Part shown: positions 1 through 8,419 of the stretch, piece after piece
How positions within the stretch are numbered: the stretch's first letter is position 1
Layout of the letters: each line of letters begins with the position of its first letter
NCBI GenBank assembly: GCA_937900675.1
Contig: CALCEA010000121.1
Location: forward strand, 1 to 37,925
DNA length: 37,925 nt
Direction of reading: 5' to 3'
Source of the DNA: an uncultured Chitinophagaceae bacterium
Lineage (GTDB): Bacteria; Bacteroidota; Bacteroidia; Chitinophagales; Chitinophagaceae
Notes under the pieces: generated by a model
Seen by the model: the letters and a program-made list of their open reading frames with translations, nothing else
What the model was told of the DNA's origin: nothing
Databases searched by the model: none
Position numbers and translations under genes: made by a program

Positions 1-24
1 TAGCATTGGTTTAAACAAATAATG

Positions 25-32
25 TAGCTTTG
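25..32 (+). promoter_or_regulatory. Possible -7 promoter element before porQ
   Basis: TAGCTTTG matches the Bacteroidota -7 consensus TAnnTTTG exactly. No good -33 TTTG lies 19-21 bases upstream. The ATG follows only four bases after the element, so the transcript would be leaderless or nearly so. Upstream sequence is cut by the window edge, so another promoter may exist. Confidence 0.3.
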
Positions 33-36
33 TTAT

Positions 37-1080
37 ATGAGCAATAAAAGACAAAGAGCTATTTTAATACGACTATTTTTATTTAGTTGTCTTTTTGTTG
101 CCATTCAAACTGCTCCAGCTTTCGGACAATCCATTGGAGGCAACACTGTATTTAATTTTATTAATTTATCTCCTTCTGCGAAAACGACTGCATTAGGTGG
201 TATGAATATTAGTCAATTAGAAGGCGACTTAGGAATGTCAGTAAATCAGCCTGCTTTCTTAAATAAAGAAATGGATCGCCAACTACATTTAAGTATAAAA
301 CCATATTTAGCTTCGATTAATCAATATAATTTTAATGGGGCTAATTATATAAGAACTGCCAATACAACTATAGGGTGGGGAGTACAATATATGGATTATG
401 GCACTATACCTATGACGGATATTGCTGGTAATGAATTAGGTAGTTTTAGGCCCAATGAATATTCATTTCAACTAAGCGCAGCCACTACCTATAAGACCAA
501 TTTTCAAGTTGGAGCTACTTTAAAATATATACAATCAAAGTACGGGACCTATCATTCAAATGCCCTCGCTACTGATGTAGGAATCATATATACCCCCTAT
601 TCTGGTTTAACTCAATGGGCATTGCTAGTTAATAATGTTGGTGTTCAAATTACCCCATTTAACAAAAAAGAAAATTTACCATTTAACATCACCGCTGGAT
701 TCTCAAAAAGATTAGCTAGTGCTCCTTTTCAATTTTCATTGACAGCGCAAAGATTGACTAAATGGGATATTACTTACAATGATACTCTTTATAATAATAT
801 AGAAGGAGTCAATGCTGCTTCCAAAAATCAGAATCTATTTAATCACTTAATATTTGGAACTGAAATTTATCTAGGTTCTGCTGTAAGTATACAAATGGGT
901 TATAATTTTTTAAGAAGATATGATTTAAATCTTCAAAATCAAAAAAATAGCTTGAATGGTTTTAGTGCAGGCTGTTCATTTTTAATTAACAATTTACAAG
1001 TACAATACGCAAGTGCATTTTTTCAAAATAATTTGAATCATCATTTTACTATACTATATCAATTGAATAAAAAACCTTAA
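37..1080 (+). CDS. porQ: Type IX secretion system protein PorQ
   Basis: This is a 347-residue outer-membrane barrel protein of the PorV/PorQ family. A basic N-terminus and hydrophobic segment (about residues 10-28) end in a signal peptidase I site near AFGQ (28-31). The mature start carries the family hallmark: an N-terminal GGNTVFNFINLSPSAKTTAL stretch followed by GG at about residues 54-55. The rest alternates short hydrophobic strands and turns, as expected for a FadL-like barrel. In characterised type IX systems PorQ sits in the outer-membrane attachment complex with PorU, PorV and PorZ, which anchors cargo to the cell surface. Its stop overlaps that of the convergent penicillin-binding protein gene by 4 bases, and a porW/sprE-like gene lies just beyond, which supports the assignment. 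The family call rests on sequence recognition alone; a paralogous PorV/PorQ protein is the main alternative. Confidence 0.85.
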   Translation: MSNKRQRAILIRLFLFSCLFVAIQTAPAFGQSIGGNTVFNFINLSPSAKTTALGGMNISQLEGDLGMSVNQPAFLNKEMDRQLHLSIKPYLASINQYNFNGANYIRTANTTIGWGVQYMDYGTIPMTDIAGNELGSFRPNEYSFQLSAATTYKTNFQVGATLKYIQSKYGTYHSNALATDVGIIYTPYSGLTQWALLVNNVGVQITPFNKKENLPFNITAGFSKRLASAPFQFSLTAQRLTKWDITYNDTLYNNIEGVNAASKNQNLFNHLIFGTEIYLGSAVSIQMGYNFLRRYDLNLQNQKNSLNGFSAGCSFLINNLQVQYASAFFQNNLNHHFTILYQLNKKP

Positions 1081-3464
1081 CCCTTTTTCTTTGGTAAAAT
1101 AGCTTTTGGTTTTTGAGCTTCTTTATTCGCGTTTGGTTTCTTTGTATTATTAGGTGTATTAGATGTGGGCTGAGGAACATTACTATTATTAGTATTGGTT
1201 TGATCAGGCAATATGTAGTCTGATTCAGCCTTGATATCATCTGTTTCCAAAGGGATATCTGTTGCAATGGTATCTTGACCAACAAAATTTACATTTAAAT
1301 CACCCATACCTGCAGGTTTTACAAAGCTTGCATTTGGATCTAAATTACAAGCTGGATCATTGGCTACTTTTGCCATAAAGTAAGCCCAAATGGGTAATGC
1401 ACCATGAGCTCCTTGTCCAAAATAATTATCAGTAAATCGAATATAGCGATCATCTGCACCTACCCAGGCTCCGGCTAATATTTGAGGAGTATATCCCATG
1501 AACCATAGGTCACTATTATCATTTGTTGTACCTGTTTTACCTGCAATAGATTGTGCATTAATGCCAAAAGAATACATGCTTCTTCCTGTCCCTTTTGAAA
1601 TAACTCCTTGCATCATATTTACAACTGAGTAAGCAGTTACTTCATTGATCACTTTTCTTCTTTGAGGGGAGAAGCTCTCTAAAACATTACCATTCTTATC
1701 TTCGATACGATTGATGAAAAAAGGTTGTGCATTATATCCACCACCTGGGAACATAGTATATGCTTGAACCATTTCAAATAAAGAAATTTCTGCAGAACCT
1801 AAGGCAATACTTGGATAAGCTGGAATTTCAGTTTGAATATTACATTTTTTCAAATAGTCCACAAACTCTTTCGCTGCTTCATTACCCTTAGGATTTATTT
1901 GTTTCATAATAAATCCAGAAGCGCAGTTTCTTGACTCTGCTAATGCCTGACCCATTGGCATAGATAAGCCGGTACATGATTTAGGAGTATTGGGTACCAT
2001 GCCATAACCATCAAAGCTTTGTTGTTGGTCTTGAACTATACTAAAAGGAGTAAATCCTGCTTTTTCGATAGCTAATGAGTATAATAAAGGCTTCATTGTA
2101 GAACCAACCTGTCTCTTGGTGTTTTGATTCACATGGTCATATTTGAATGTTTTAAAATCAACACCACCCACCCAAGCTTTTACCTCTCCAGTAAATGGAT
2201 CCACAGCTAAGAAACCGGTTTGTAATATTTGTTTATGGTACTTTAAAGAATCCAAAGGGGACATTGTAGTGTCAATAAACCTATTTTTGTTATAAGCGAA
2301 AATGCGCATGTTTATTGGTTCGTCAAAAGACTTACGAATCTCCCTTTCATCTATATCTTCTGCCTTCATTTTCTTCCAACGATCAGTCTGTTTGATAGCC
2401 AACTCTAATAAATTATTAAAGTCTTTCCAGATCGTTCCATTTTTTATATTGTTCTGTTGATTAAATGCCTTTTGTAAATAAGACATATGCCTTGCAACTG
2501 CTTCTTCGGCATAGTATTGCATTCTTGGATTAATAGTAGTATAAATTTTTAAGCCATCTCTATATAAATTGTAATTATCACCGTTGTTCTTTTTATGTTC
2601 TTTACACCATTTTTTCATAAACTCACCCAAATTCATTCTAAAATAGGGGCCAAGTCCATTATTTTCATCTAGCTTTTTAAAATTAGTTACAACAGGCATT
2701 GCTTTTAGCTGTTCTGCTTGCTCTTCTGATATATACTTTTGCGAAGCCATTCTGTTTAATACTAGATTTCTTCTTTCTAGAGCTAATTTTGGATTTCTAT
2801 TAGGGTTGTATTTGGTTGGAGCATTAATCATTCCAATTAATAATGCTGCTTCTTCAATATTTAATCTGTCTGGTTCTTTTTGAAAGAAAGATCTAGATGC
2901 ATTACTTACACCAAATAAGTTTTCACTAAATGGGACCGTATTTAAATATAATGTCAGAATTTCTTGTTTTGTGAAGTTGCGCTCTAATTTGATTGCAATA
3001 ATACTTTCTTTAATTTTTTGTATAACACGCAGTAATTTATTTTTTGTACTCCAATTGTCTGTAAATAAATTCTTTGCAGTCTGCATGGTAATGGTAGATG
3101 CGCCACCTTGGCTTCCCAAGAAGGCAACGGCTCTTAATAACCCTTCTCCATCCACGCCATAGTGGTCGTAAAATCTTTTGTCTTCAGTGGCTACCAAAGC
3201 TTGAATCAAATAAGGGCTAAGGTCTCGATATTTTACACTGATACGATCTTCTAAATAAAATTTACCCATAGGAGTTCCATCTTGAGCATAAACTTGACTT
3301 GCTAAAGATGCTGTTGGATTTTCAATATCATCTAAATCTGGCATGTCTCCAATCCATCCAAAATTGAGTAATAAAAGGAAAAGCGCAAACACAGCACCTG
3401 TAATGAAATACCATTTCCAGAATTTCCTAGTTCTTCCAGTATTTTGATCAATCTTTTGGTTCAC
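1077..3464 (-). CDS. Bifunctional penicillin-binding protein 1A (GT51 plus transpeptidase)
   Basis: This 795-residue class A PBP polymerises glycan strands and crosslinks peptidoglycan on the outer face of the inner membrane. A short cytoplasmic tail is followed by one membrane anchor (about residues 18-37). The GT51 domain (about 55-245) has the catalytic glutamate in ATEDKRFYDHYGVD (E94) and the second motif GGASTITMQTAKNLF (120-134). The transpeptidase domain has S455-T-M-K458 (SxxK), S511-R-N513 (SxN) and K643-T-G645-T (KTG), so both activities look intact. The tail from about residue 755 is a low-complexity Asn/Pro/Lys stretch. The gene begins 12 bases after the porW-like gene and is probably co-transcribed with it. 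Its end overlaps porQ by 4 bases, so convergent transcripts meet here. Confidence 0.95.
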   Translation of the reverse strand: MNQKIDQNTGRTRKFWKWYFITGAVFALFLLLLNFGWIGDMPDLDDIENPTASLASQVYAQDGTPMGKFYLEDRISVKYRDLSPYLIQALVATEDKRFYDHYGVDGEGLLRAVAFLGSQGGASTITMQTAKNLFTDNWSTKNKLLRVIQKIKESIIAIKLERNFTKQEILTLYLNTVPFSENLFGVSNASRSFFQKEPDRLNIEEAALLIGMINAPTKYNPNRNPKLALERRNLVLNRMASQKYISEEQAEQLKAMPVVTNFKKLDENNGLGPYFRMNLGEFMKKWCKEHKKNNGDNYNLYRDGLKIYTTINPRMQYYAEEAVARHMSYLQKAFNQQNNIKNGTIWKDFNNLLELAIKQTDRWKKMKAEDIDEREIRKSFDEPINMRIFAYNKNRFIDTTMSPLDSLKYHKQILQTGFLAVDPFTGEVKAWVGGVDFKTFKYDHVNQNTKRQVGSTMKPLLYSLAIEKAGFTPFSIVQDQQQSFDGYGMVPNTPKSCTGLSMPMGQALAESRNCASGFIMKQINPKGNEAAKEFVDYLKKCNIQTEIPAYPSIALGSAEISLFEMVQAYTMFPGGGYNAQPFFINRIEDKNGNVLESFSPQRRKVINEVTAYSVVNMMQGVISKGTGRSMYSFGINAQSIAGKTGTTNDNSDLWFMGYTPQILAGAWVGADDRYIRFTDNYFGQGAHGALPIWAYFMAKVANDPACNLDPNASFVKPAGMGDLNVNFVGQDTIATDIPLETDDIKAESDYILPDQTNTNNSNVPQPTSNTPNNTKKPNANKEAQKPKAILPKKKG

Positions 3465-3476
3465 GAAATTTCTTTT

Positions 3477-6400
3477 TTATTGATAAATATTTTTTAACAT
3501 GAAGTCTTTATATAACAGTAGGTCTTCATAGTTGTTAATTTGCAATATGTTAGACTTCCCAAAAATAAATATTTCATATTGTTTTGTTGGTATAAAGGAT
3601 ATTATTTCTGATTTTAACCTTGGTTTTATTTTCTGTGTATATTTTATGCTTTCTCTTTGAGTATCAAATGGCCCTACCCATAGGACATATGTGTCTTGAT
3701 CAAACTGCACATAGGTAACGTCTAATTGTAATTTTTTAAATTCATCCTCATTCAAATTATCCATTGCTGTTTGAGCTTCTTTTACAAAAACTTCTTTACT
3801 ACCCTTGATAACCAGAGCCATATAATGCTCTTCTGTACTGTCATTTGTAAAAATAATCTTTGGCTTGACAATAGCTTCTTTTATATTGGTTTCTTTATTT
3901 TTTAAAGTATCGGTAATTGTATTCGGTAAAGTTGTTTTATTTGCTGCTGGTAATTGTTTTTCAGTGTTTATTGATACAGTTTCTACATTTGTAATAATAC
4001 TGCTTTCTGGTAAAGTATTGGTTAATTGACTTAGATAGGTTTCTGTTTTCTTTCTATTCTTAATTTCTGAAATAATATTTTTTGCTTTCTCTCTAATTGA
4101 TTCATTTTGATTCAGTAATATGATAGAATCTAATAAAACAATCGCTATACTATCTTGTCTTTGTTGCGCATACATTTTTACCCTGATAAACTGATATGGG
4201 GTATTCCATTTGGTTTTATATACACTCTGACTGATTTTCGCATGGAATTGACTTAAGCTATCCCATTTTCCAATTTTAGAAAGAAAATAAGCATTTTTAT
4301 AATCATCAATTGCAATAGTGTTAATAGCTTTTTTATTTTTAGCTTCTTTTTGCTTAGTTACATAGAAGCCATTTGGAAATTTTTTAATTATATTTTCTAT
4401 AATGATATCTGATTTATTTTTTTGATCATCATGAATGTATTGGCTAGCTAGATCTAGTAATGCCCTTTCGGTAATGATTGGATCTATGTCCCTTTCGATA
4501 ATTTTTTGATAAATTGGCAATGCTTTGTCAAAATCATTTAATTCTAATAAGAATAATTGTGCATTCTTTATCGCTGCCTCATTCCATTTTTTCAATGAGT
4601 TTTCAAGATCTTGATTATCTTTTATAGGTAAAATACTACTAGAGATTCCAATATTTTCTTTTTTGGAAGTATCTTTTATAACAGTTGAAATATTATTATT
4701 TGTTAAAACAGCAGTGTTGGCATAAGCTATATTTCCACTTGTTTTTCTTCTCCAATGATCCACATTGGGTCTTTCACCCCATTTTTGAATAAAAATTTGC
4801 TTTCCGTTATTAACAGTATTTTTGTTTTGAAAATAAAAATCATTTATTGGAGCTCTGTTGATTAAACTATTTTCAATAATTGGGTTATTGTAAAGTTTTG
4901 AATTTTCTTTTTTAAAGTCATTTGAAAACAATTGATTTGTTTCTTTTTCTTTTATTTCAAGTCTTTGTAGCCACTGTTTGAAAATGATATCTTTTACCTC
5001 TTCGGCTTGTCTGAATATATACAACAAACTATCTTGAATTTGCATTTCTAAGTTAGTTTGACTAATTGGCAACATCCATTTTTTTCTTTTATTGATGAGC
5101 TCAAAATTTGGGTTAGTTTTTAAAACACCAGTTAGGCTATCATATGCAATTTTAGAAATGGCGTAGTTGCCAATTTTATATTGAATATTTCCTAATAATT
5201 CAAAAGCTTTTTGTCGCTGATCTATACTATTGTTGTTTTTTCGGATCGATTGAAGTAGCCATTCACTCGCTTGTAATGGATCTTTATTCTGAATTGCTAT
5301 TTTAGCCATTTCAAAATAAATGATATCTGCGTATGGTATATATTTATCTTTTTTAGTAAGTTTTTCTAATTTCTCTGTAAGCTCTTTCCAATCTGCATTA
5401 CCTTTTTCCAATTCGTATTGGATCATATTTATTTTTGCATAAACGCCAAGAATTGGGTTGACAGCCAATTGACTTGCTTTTTGATACCATGGATAAGCGG
5501 TACCTCTCATATCTGCTTTGTCATATAGTTGTGCAATTAGAAAAAACCATCTTGCTTTAGCACTTGCATCTGAAACATTTGGGATTGCTTTTACTAAATT
5601 ATTTGCAGCATTTTCATAGGATTCACTCAGGTAATACCCATAAGCAATTTGTTCATATAAAAAAGGGTACAATCTTTTAGGGAAATAGGCGTCTGACTTT
5701 AATAATTCAAGTAAACTTAGTCCTTCGTTAATTTGATTTGTTTCAAAATAATTTCTAGCCTGCCATATCATGCTTTCGTTTCTCACATTCTCATTTTCCC
5801 AAATTCTATTCGTTTCGGCAGTTGCAATACTGAACTTTCCTTTTGTATTTCTAATATTACTTCCTATGGGAAGGTCAGCGCCATTGTCTTTTTCATCAAA
5901 TGAGTAATTAATGAATTGTAAAATGCTCCCTGCAGTGTCAAAATTTTTATGAAACAAATAAGCTTTAGCCATTAATAAATAAGCGTCATCCACCCAATTA
6001 TTTCTGAGGTCATGTAAGACAATATTTGCATTGCATCTGTAAATAATTGAATCTATACTATATTTTGCAATATCATTTAAATCATAATCATAAAAACTAA
6101 GCAATTTTGTATAGTCATCTTGAAATTGACTTCTTGCTTTTTGGATAATATCATTGAGTTCTTCTTGGCCATTGAAAAAATAATTAAATTGAGAAACAGT
6201 GTTTTGATAAGCTCTTCTTCCCAATGTGTATTTTTTGTTTAAAAGCCTTTCATAGGGTAGAGGTTTTTCAATTTCTTTAGGTATGGCATTATTGACTGTA
6301 TTATTTAATTTAGATTTTACTGAGTCTGCTTTGTTAAAAATAAATTTGTTTATTTTTTTCTGATTAGAGTCTAATAATGCGTTAACCTTTTTTACAATTT

Positions 6401-6533
6401 TTGAATTATTGATATCTAAGATAGACCTGCTGGTATCCTGTCCAAAAACACTAATTTGAATCCCAATTAAACCAATTAGGATAAATACAAAGCGACTTGC
6501 TTTAAATGGTGCGATTTTGTGTGCTTTATTCAT
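3477..6533 (-). CDS. TPR protein, PorW/SprE-like type IX secretion component
   Basis: This 1018-residue exported protein resembles PorW/SprE, the TPR protein needed for type IX secretion and gliding in Bacteroidota. A signal peptide (about residues 12-31, ending SVFGQ) leads to an acidic/basic spacer. A conserved-looking block around 105-130 (RRAYQNTVSQFNYFFNGQEE) is typical of the N-terminus of this family. Helical repeats of TPR type recur at about 170-480 (segments such as DAYLLMAKAYLFHKNFDTA) and again near 640-700. The C-terminal 120 residues form a separate globular segment with beta-rich pattern. Flavobacterial SprE is a lipoprotein, but no lipobox cysteine is present here, so this protein is probably soluble in the periplasm. 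It is upstream of the PBP1A gene in the same direction and close to porQ, which fits a secretion-envelope cluster. The divergence is high, so the family name is probable rather than certain. Confidence 0.78.
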   Translation of the reverse strand: MNKAHKIAPFKASRFVFILIGLIGIQISVFGQDTSRSILDINNSKIVKKVNALLDSNQKKINKFIFNKADSVKSKLNNTVNNAIPKEIEKPLPYERLLNKKYTLGRRAYQNTVSQFNYFFNGQEELNDIIQKARSQFQDDYTKLLSFYDYDLNDIAKYSIDSIIYRCNANIVLHDLRNNWVDDAYLLMAKAYLFHKNFDTAGSILQFINYSFDEKDNGADLPIGSNIRNTKGKFSIATAETNRIWENENVRNESMIWQARNYFETNQINEGLSLLELLKSDAYFPKRLYPFLYEQIAYGYYLSESYENAANNLVKAIPNVSDASAKARWFFLIAQLYDKADMRGTAYPWYQKASQLAVNPILGVYAKINMIQYELEKGNADWKELTEKLEKLTKKDKYIPYADIIYFEMAKIAIQNKDPLQASEWLLQSIRKNNNSIDQRQKAFELLGNIQYKIGNYAISKIAYDSLTGVLKTNPNFELINKRKKWMLPISQTNLEMQIQDSLLYIFRQAEEVKDIIFKQWLQRLEIKEKETNQLFSNDFKKENSKLYNNPIIENSLINRAPINDFYFQNKNTVNNGKQIFIQKWGERPNVDHWRRKTSGNIAYANTAVLTNNNISTVIKDTSKKENIGISSSILPIKDNQDLENSLKKWNEAAIKNAQLFLLELNDFDKALPIYQKIIERDIDPIITERALLDLASQYIHDDQKNKSDIIIENIIKKFPNGFYVTKQKEAKNKKAINTIAIDDYKNAYFLSKIGKWDSLSQFHAKISQSVYKTKWNTPYQFIRVKMYAQQRQDSIAIVLLDSIILLNQNESIREKAKNIISEIKNRKKTETYLSQLTNTLPESSIITNVETVSINTEKQLPAANKTTLPNTITDTLKNKETNIKEAIVKPKIIFTNDSTEEHYMALVIKGSKEVFVKEAQTAMDNLNEDEFKKLQLDVTYVQFDQDTYVLWVGPFDTQRESIKYTQKIKPRLKSEIISFIPTKQYEIFIFGKSNILQINNYEDLLLYKDFMLKNIYQ

Positions 6534-6633
6534 GGATGTAAGACAACTTAAAAATACAGTTAATTTGCTTTATTTACAGTAGAAACGCGCATTTTTTACA
6601 TTATTGTTTTATCTTTAACTAGCATTTATCCAT

Positions 6634-7029
6634 ATGGCAAAATTTGACATCAATAATACCTTTAAGAGGCGAAGTAACACCTATAGATTGGTGATTACGA
6701 ATGATGACACTTATGATGAAATTTTGGCATTAAGATTATCAAGAAAATCTGTTTATTTAACCTTTAGTATCAGCTTTATTTTATTGGTGGGATTAACCAT
6801 TGCTTTGATTGCATTTACGCCCTTAAAATATTATATACCAGGGTATGGAACCAAAGAAAGTAGAACTGCTTTACAATTGCTCAAAATCAGAACAGATTCA
6901 TTAGAACAATCTATTCATTATAAAGAGCAATATTTAGAAGGATTGAAAAAAGTACTTTCTGAAGGTAATTCTAATCAATTAGATACAATACCATTACAAT
7001 TGCCAGAAGGACAGCCATCATATGACTAA
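6634..7029 (+). CDS. Small membrane protein resembling the anchor region of M23 peptidases, without the peptidase domain
   Basis: The 131-residue product has an N-terminal cytoplasmic part (1-40) containing YRLVITNDDTYDEILALRLS and one strongly hydrophobic segment (about 41-65). After this come the motif FTPLKYYIPGYGTKES and a short coiled-coil-like stretch (80-110). I recognise this layout from the N-terminus of Bacteroidota M23-family cell-wall metallopeptidases of roughly 300 residues. Here the protein stops before any HxxxD or HxH zinc motif, so it cannot be an M23 enzyme. The end is flush: its stop overlaps the AtpZ start by 8 bases, which suggests translational coupling rather than a recent truncation. 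No function can be assigned. A role as a partner or anchor for cell-wall or cytoskeletal proteins is speculation from the resemblance. Confidence 0.8.
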   Translation: MAKFDINNTFKRRSNTYRLVITNDDTYDEILALRLSRKSVYLTFSISFILLVGLTIALIAFTPLKYYIPGYGTKESRTALQLLKIRTDSLEQSIHYKEQYLEGLKKVLSEGNSNQLDTIPLQLPEGQPSYD

Positions 7030-7234
7030 ACTCCCGTCTAATTTTCAATGGACAAAATTTGCAGGTATTGCAAGTCAATGGGCAATAGCCTTGATGGCTT
7101 TGATGTATTTTGGTAGATATATTGACGGGAAATATCTTAGAGCTGGATCAAAACCAATGTTTATATGGATTTTACCTTTTTTATTTATTATACTTTCTTT
7201 ATTTAGAATCATTAGGGATACAAAAACAAAATAA
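7022..7234 (+). CDS. AtpZ/AtpI family protein
   Basis: This 70-residue protein has two membrane helices (about 13-30 and 46-64) joined by a short loop containing GRYIDGKYL, and ends in RIIRDTKTK. That is the pattern of AtpZ/AtpI proteins, which accompany F-type ATP synthase operons and are proposed to help assembly of the c-ring or to conduct Mg2+/Ca2+. It overlaps the preceding gene by 8 bases and is followed after one base by another small membrane protein, so the group is one transcription unit. In most Bacteroidota this pair directly precedes atpB; here atpB is absent. Confidence 0.8.
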   Translation: MTKLPSNFQWTKFAGIASQWAIALMALMYFGRYIDGKYLRAGSKPMFIWILPFLFIILSLFRIIRDTKTK

Positions 7235-7235
7235 G

Positions 7236-7610
7236 ATGATGTTTGATAAAAAGTTCTTGCCTGTTGCAGCATTATTTATGTTAATGAATGCAGTTGGTTT
7301 GTATTGTATTTATTATTTTCCGTTAGAGGGTATTAAGATTCCTTTTATTTTAGTAGTGAATTTGATGCTATTTGTTTTATCCGTTTTTAGTTTTAGAAGA
7401 ATTCAAAAAATGGATGTACAAAAACCTAATTTAATGGTACAATCCGTGATGATGGGAACCATTATTAAAATGATGGTCTTTGCAGTTGCAGCGTTGGTAT
7501 ATGCAAAACAACAAAAAGGACCAGTGGGATTAACCAGTTTATTCATCTCTATGGGTTTGTATTTGGTGTATACTTATTTAGAAATTCAATGGTCATTAAA
7601 GAAGCAGTAA
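7236..7610 (+). CDS. Hypothetical four-helix membrane protein of ATP synthase operon type
   Basis: I place the start at the first of two adjacent ATG codons (7236), one base after the AtpZ stop. An in-frame ATG at 7110 would only add residues lying entirely within the AtpZ gene. The 124-residue product has four hydrophobic segments (about 6-24, 30-48, 65-83 and 93-112) and ends in WSLKKQ. Bacteroidota ATP synthase operons commonly carry a protein of this size and topology between AtpZ and AtpB, sometimes compared to AtpI. Its biochemical role is unknown. The context (after AtpZ, no atpB downstream) is discussed as a finding. Confidence 0.8.
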   Translation: MMFDKKFLPVAALFMLMNAVGLYCIYYFPLEGIKIPFILVVNLMLFVLSVFSFRRIQKMDVQKPNLMVQSVMMGTIIKMMVFAVAALVYAKQQKGPVGLTSLFISMGLYLVYTYLEIQWSLKKQ

Positions 7611-7616
7611 AGTATT

Positions 7617-8243
7617 GTGGCTAAAATTGAACATCCATTGGAGGCATTAAGACAATTCTTACCAGAAGGGGCTTTCGAACCTGTGGTTCAATTAATACAT
7701 CATTACAAAGTACATCTTTCCGTTACAAAAGCTCGAAAATCAGTCTTGGGAGATTATAGGCATCCATTTATGGGAGCTAATCATAAAATTTCAGTCAATG
7801 GAAATTTAAATCCATTTGAATTCTTGATTACACTATTACATGAATTAGCGCATTTGCTTTGTTATGAGCAATATAAAAACAAGGTAGAAGCACATGGGCA
7901 AGAATGGAAATCCATTTATGGAAATTTATTATTGCAGTTTATTCAAATGGATTTATTCCCTGCTGATATTAAGAAATGTTTATTAAAGACCATCAAGAAT
8001 CCGGCAGCTACTGCAAATGGGGAAACACAGTTATTGCTGGTTTTAAGAAAGTATAATGCGCATCAAAAAGAAGGCTTTCAATTAGTAGCTAATATTGAAG
8101 AAGGTGCTTTGTTTGAAGCAATGAAGGGAAAGGTGTTTAAAAGAGGGAAGAAGCGAAGAATTAGAATTGAGTGTGTAGAACTGTCCACTGGTCATGTTTA
8201 TTCTTTTAGTGCATTAACAGAAGTGAAAGTAATTACCCAATAA
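7617..8243 (+). CDS. SprT-like zinc metalloprotease domain protein
   Basis: The 208-residue product starts at a GTG, 7 bases after the upstream stop. The next in-frame methionine is at residue 52 and would remove conserved helices, so GTG is the likely start. The zinc-binding signature is H75-E-L-A-H79 followed by H93 in EAHGQEW, as in SprT/Spartan-type domains, with E76 as the catalytic base. The C-terminal part (about 165-208) is a beta-rich segment lacking the CxxC pairs of a zinc ribbon. SprT-family proteins of bacteria are poorly characterised; eukaryotic Spartan removes DNA-protein crosslinks. Its place at the end of the AtpZ unit suggests co-transcription, not a shared function. Confidence 0.85.
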   Translation: MAKIEHPLEALRQFLPEGAFEPVVQLIHHYKVHLSVTKARKSVLGDYRHPFMGANHKISVNGNLNPFEFLITLLHELAHLLCYEQYKNKVEAHGQEWKSIYGNLLLQFIQMDLFPADIKKCLLKTIKNPAATANGETQLLLVLRKYNAHQKEGFQLVANIEEGALFEAMKGKVFKRGKKRRIRIECVELSTGHVYSFSALTEVKVITQ

Positions 8244-8332
8244 ATTACAAAATTTAAATAGGAGTCATTTTAAAATCATTAGAGAGTTTTTATAGCCATT
8301 ATTTTCTTAGAAAATCGCATATGAAAAGAAAA

Positions 8333-8360
8333 ATAAATGCCCCTAAAAAGGGGCATTTAT
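8333..8360 (-). terminator. Rho-independent terminator of sucC
   Basis: A perfect 11-base-pair stem (8333-8343 with 8350-8360) encloses a six-base loop. On the - strand it is followed by TTTTTCTTTT, so it serves sucC. A second, weaker hairpin (AGCCC 8385-8389 with GGGCT 8406-8410) lies between it and the sucC stop. Confidence 0.75.
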
Positions 8361-8419
8361 AAAAATCATGAGAGGATAATTTGAAGCCCGACAAATTTAA
8401 ATGTAGGGCTGAAAAATTA

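Noticed and set aside
6634..7234. A frameshifted full-length M23 peptidase gene
   Set aside because: The sequence after 7029 encodes AtpZ and other complete proteins; no peptidase motifs appear in any frame downstream.
7110..7235. Upstream ATG extending the second ATP-synthase-type membrane protein by 42 residues
   Set aside because: The extension lies wholly in another frame of the AtpZ gene; the tandem ATG at 7236 directly after the AtpZ stop is the sensible start.
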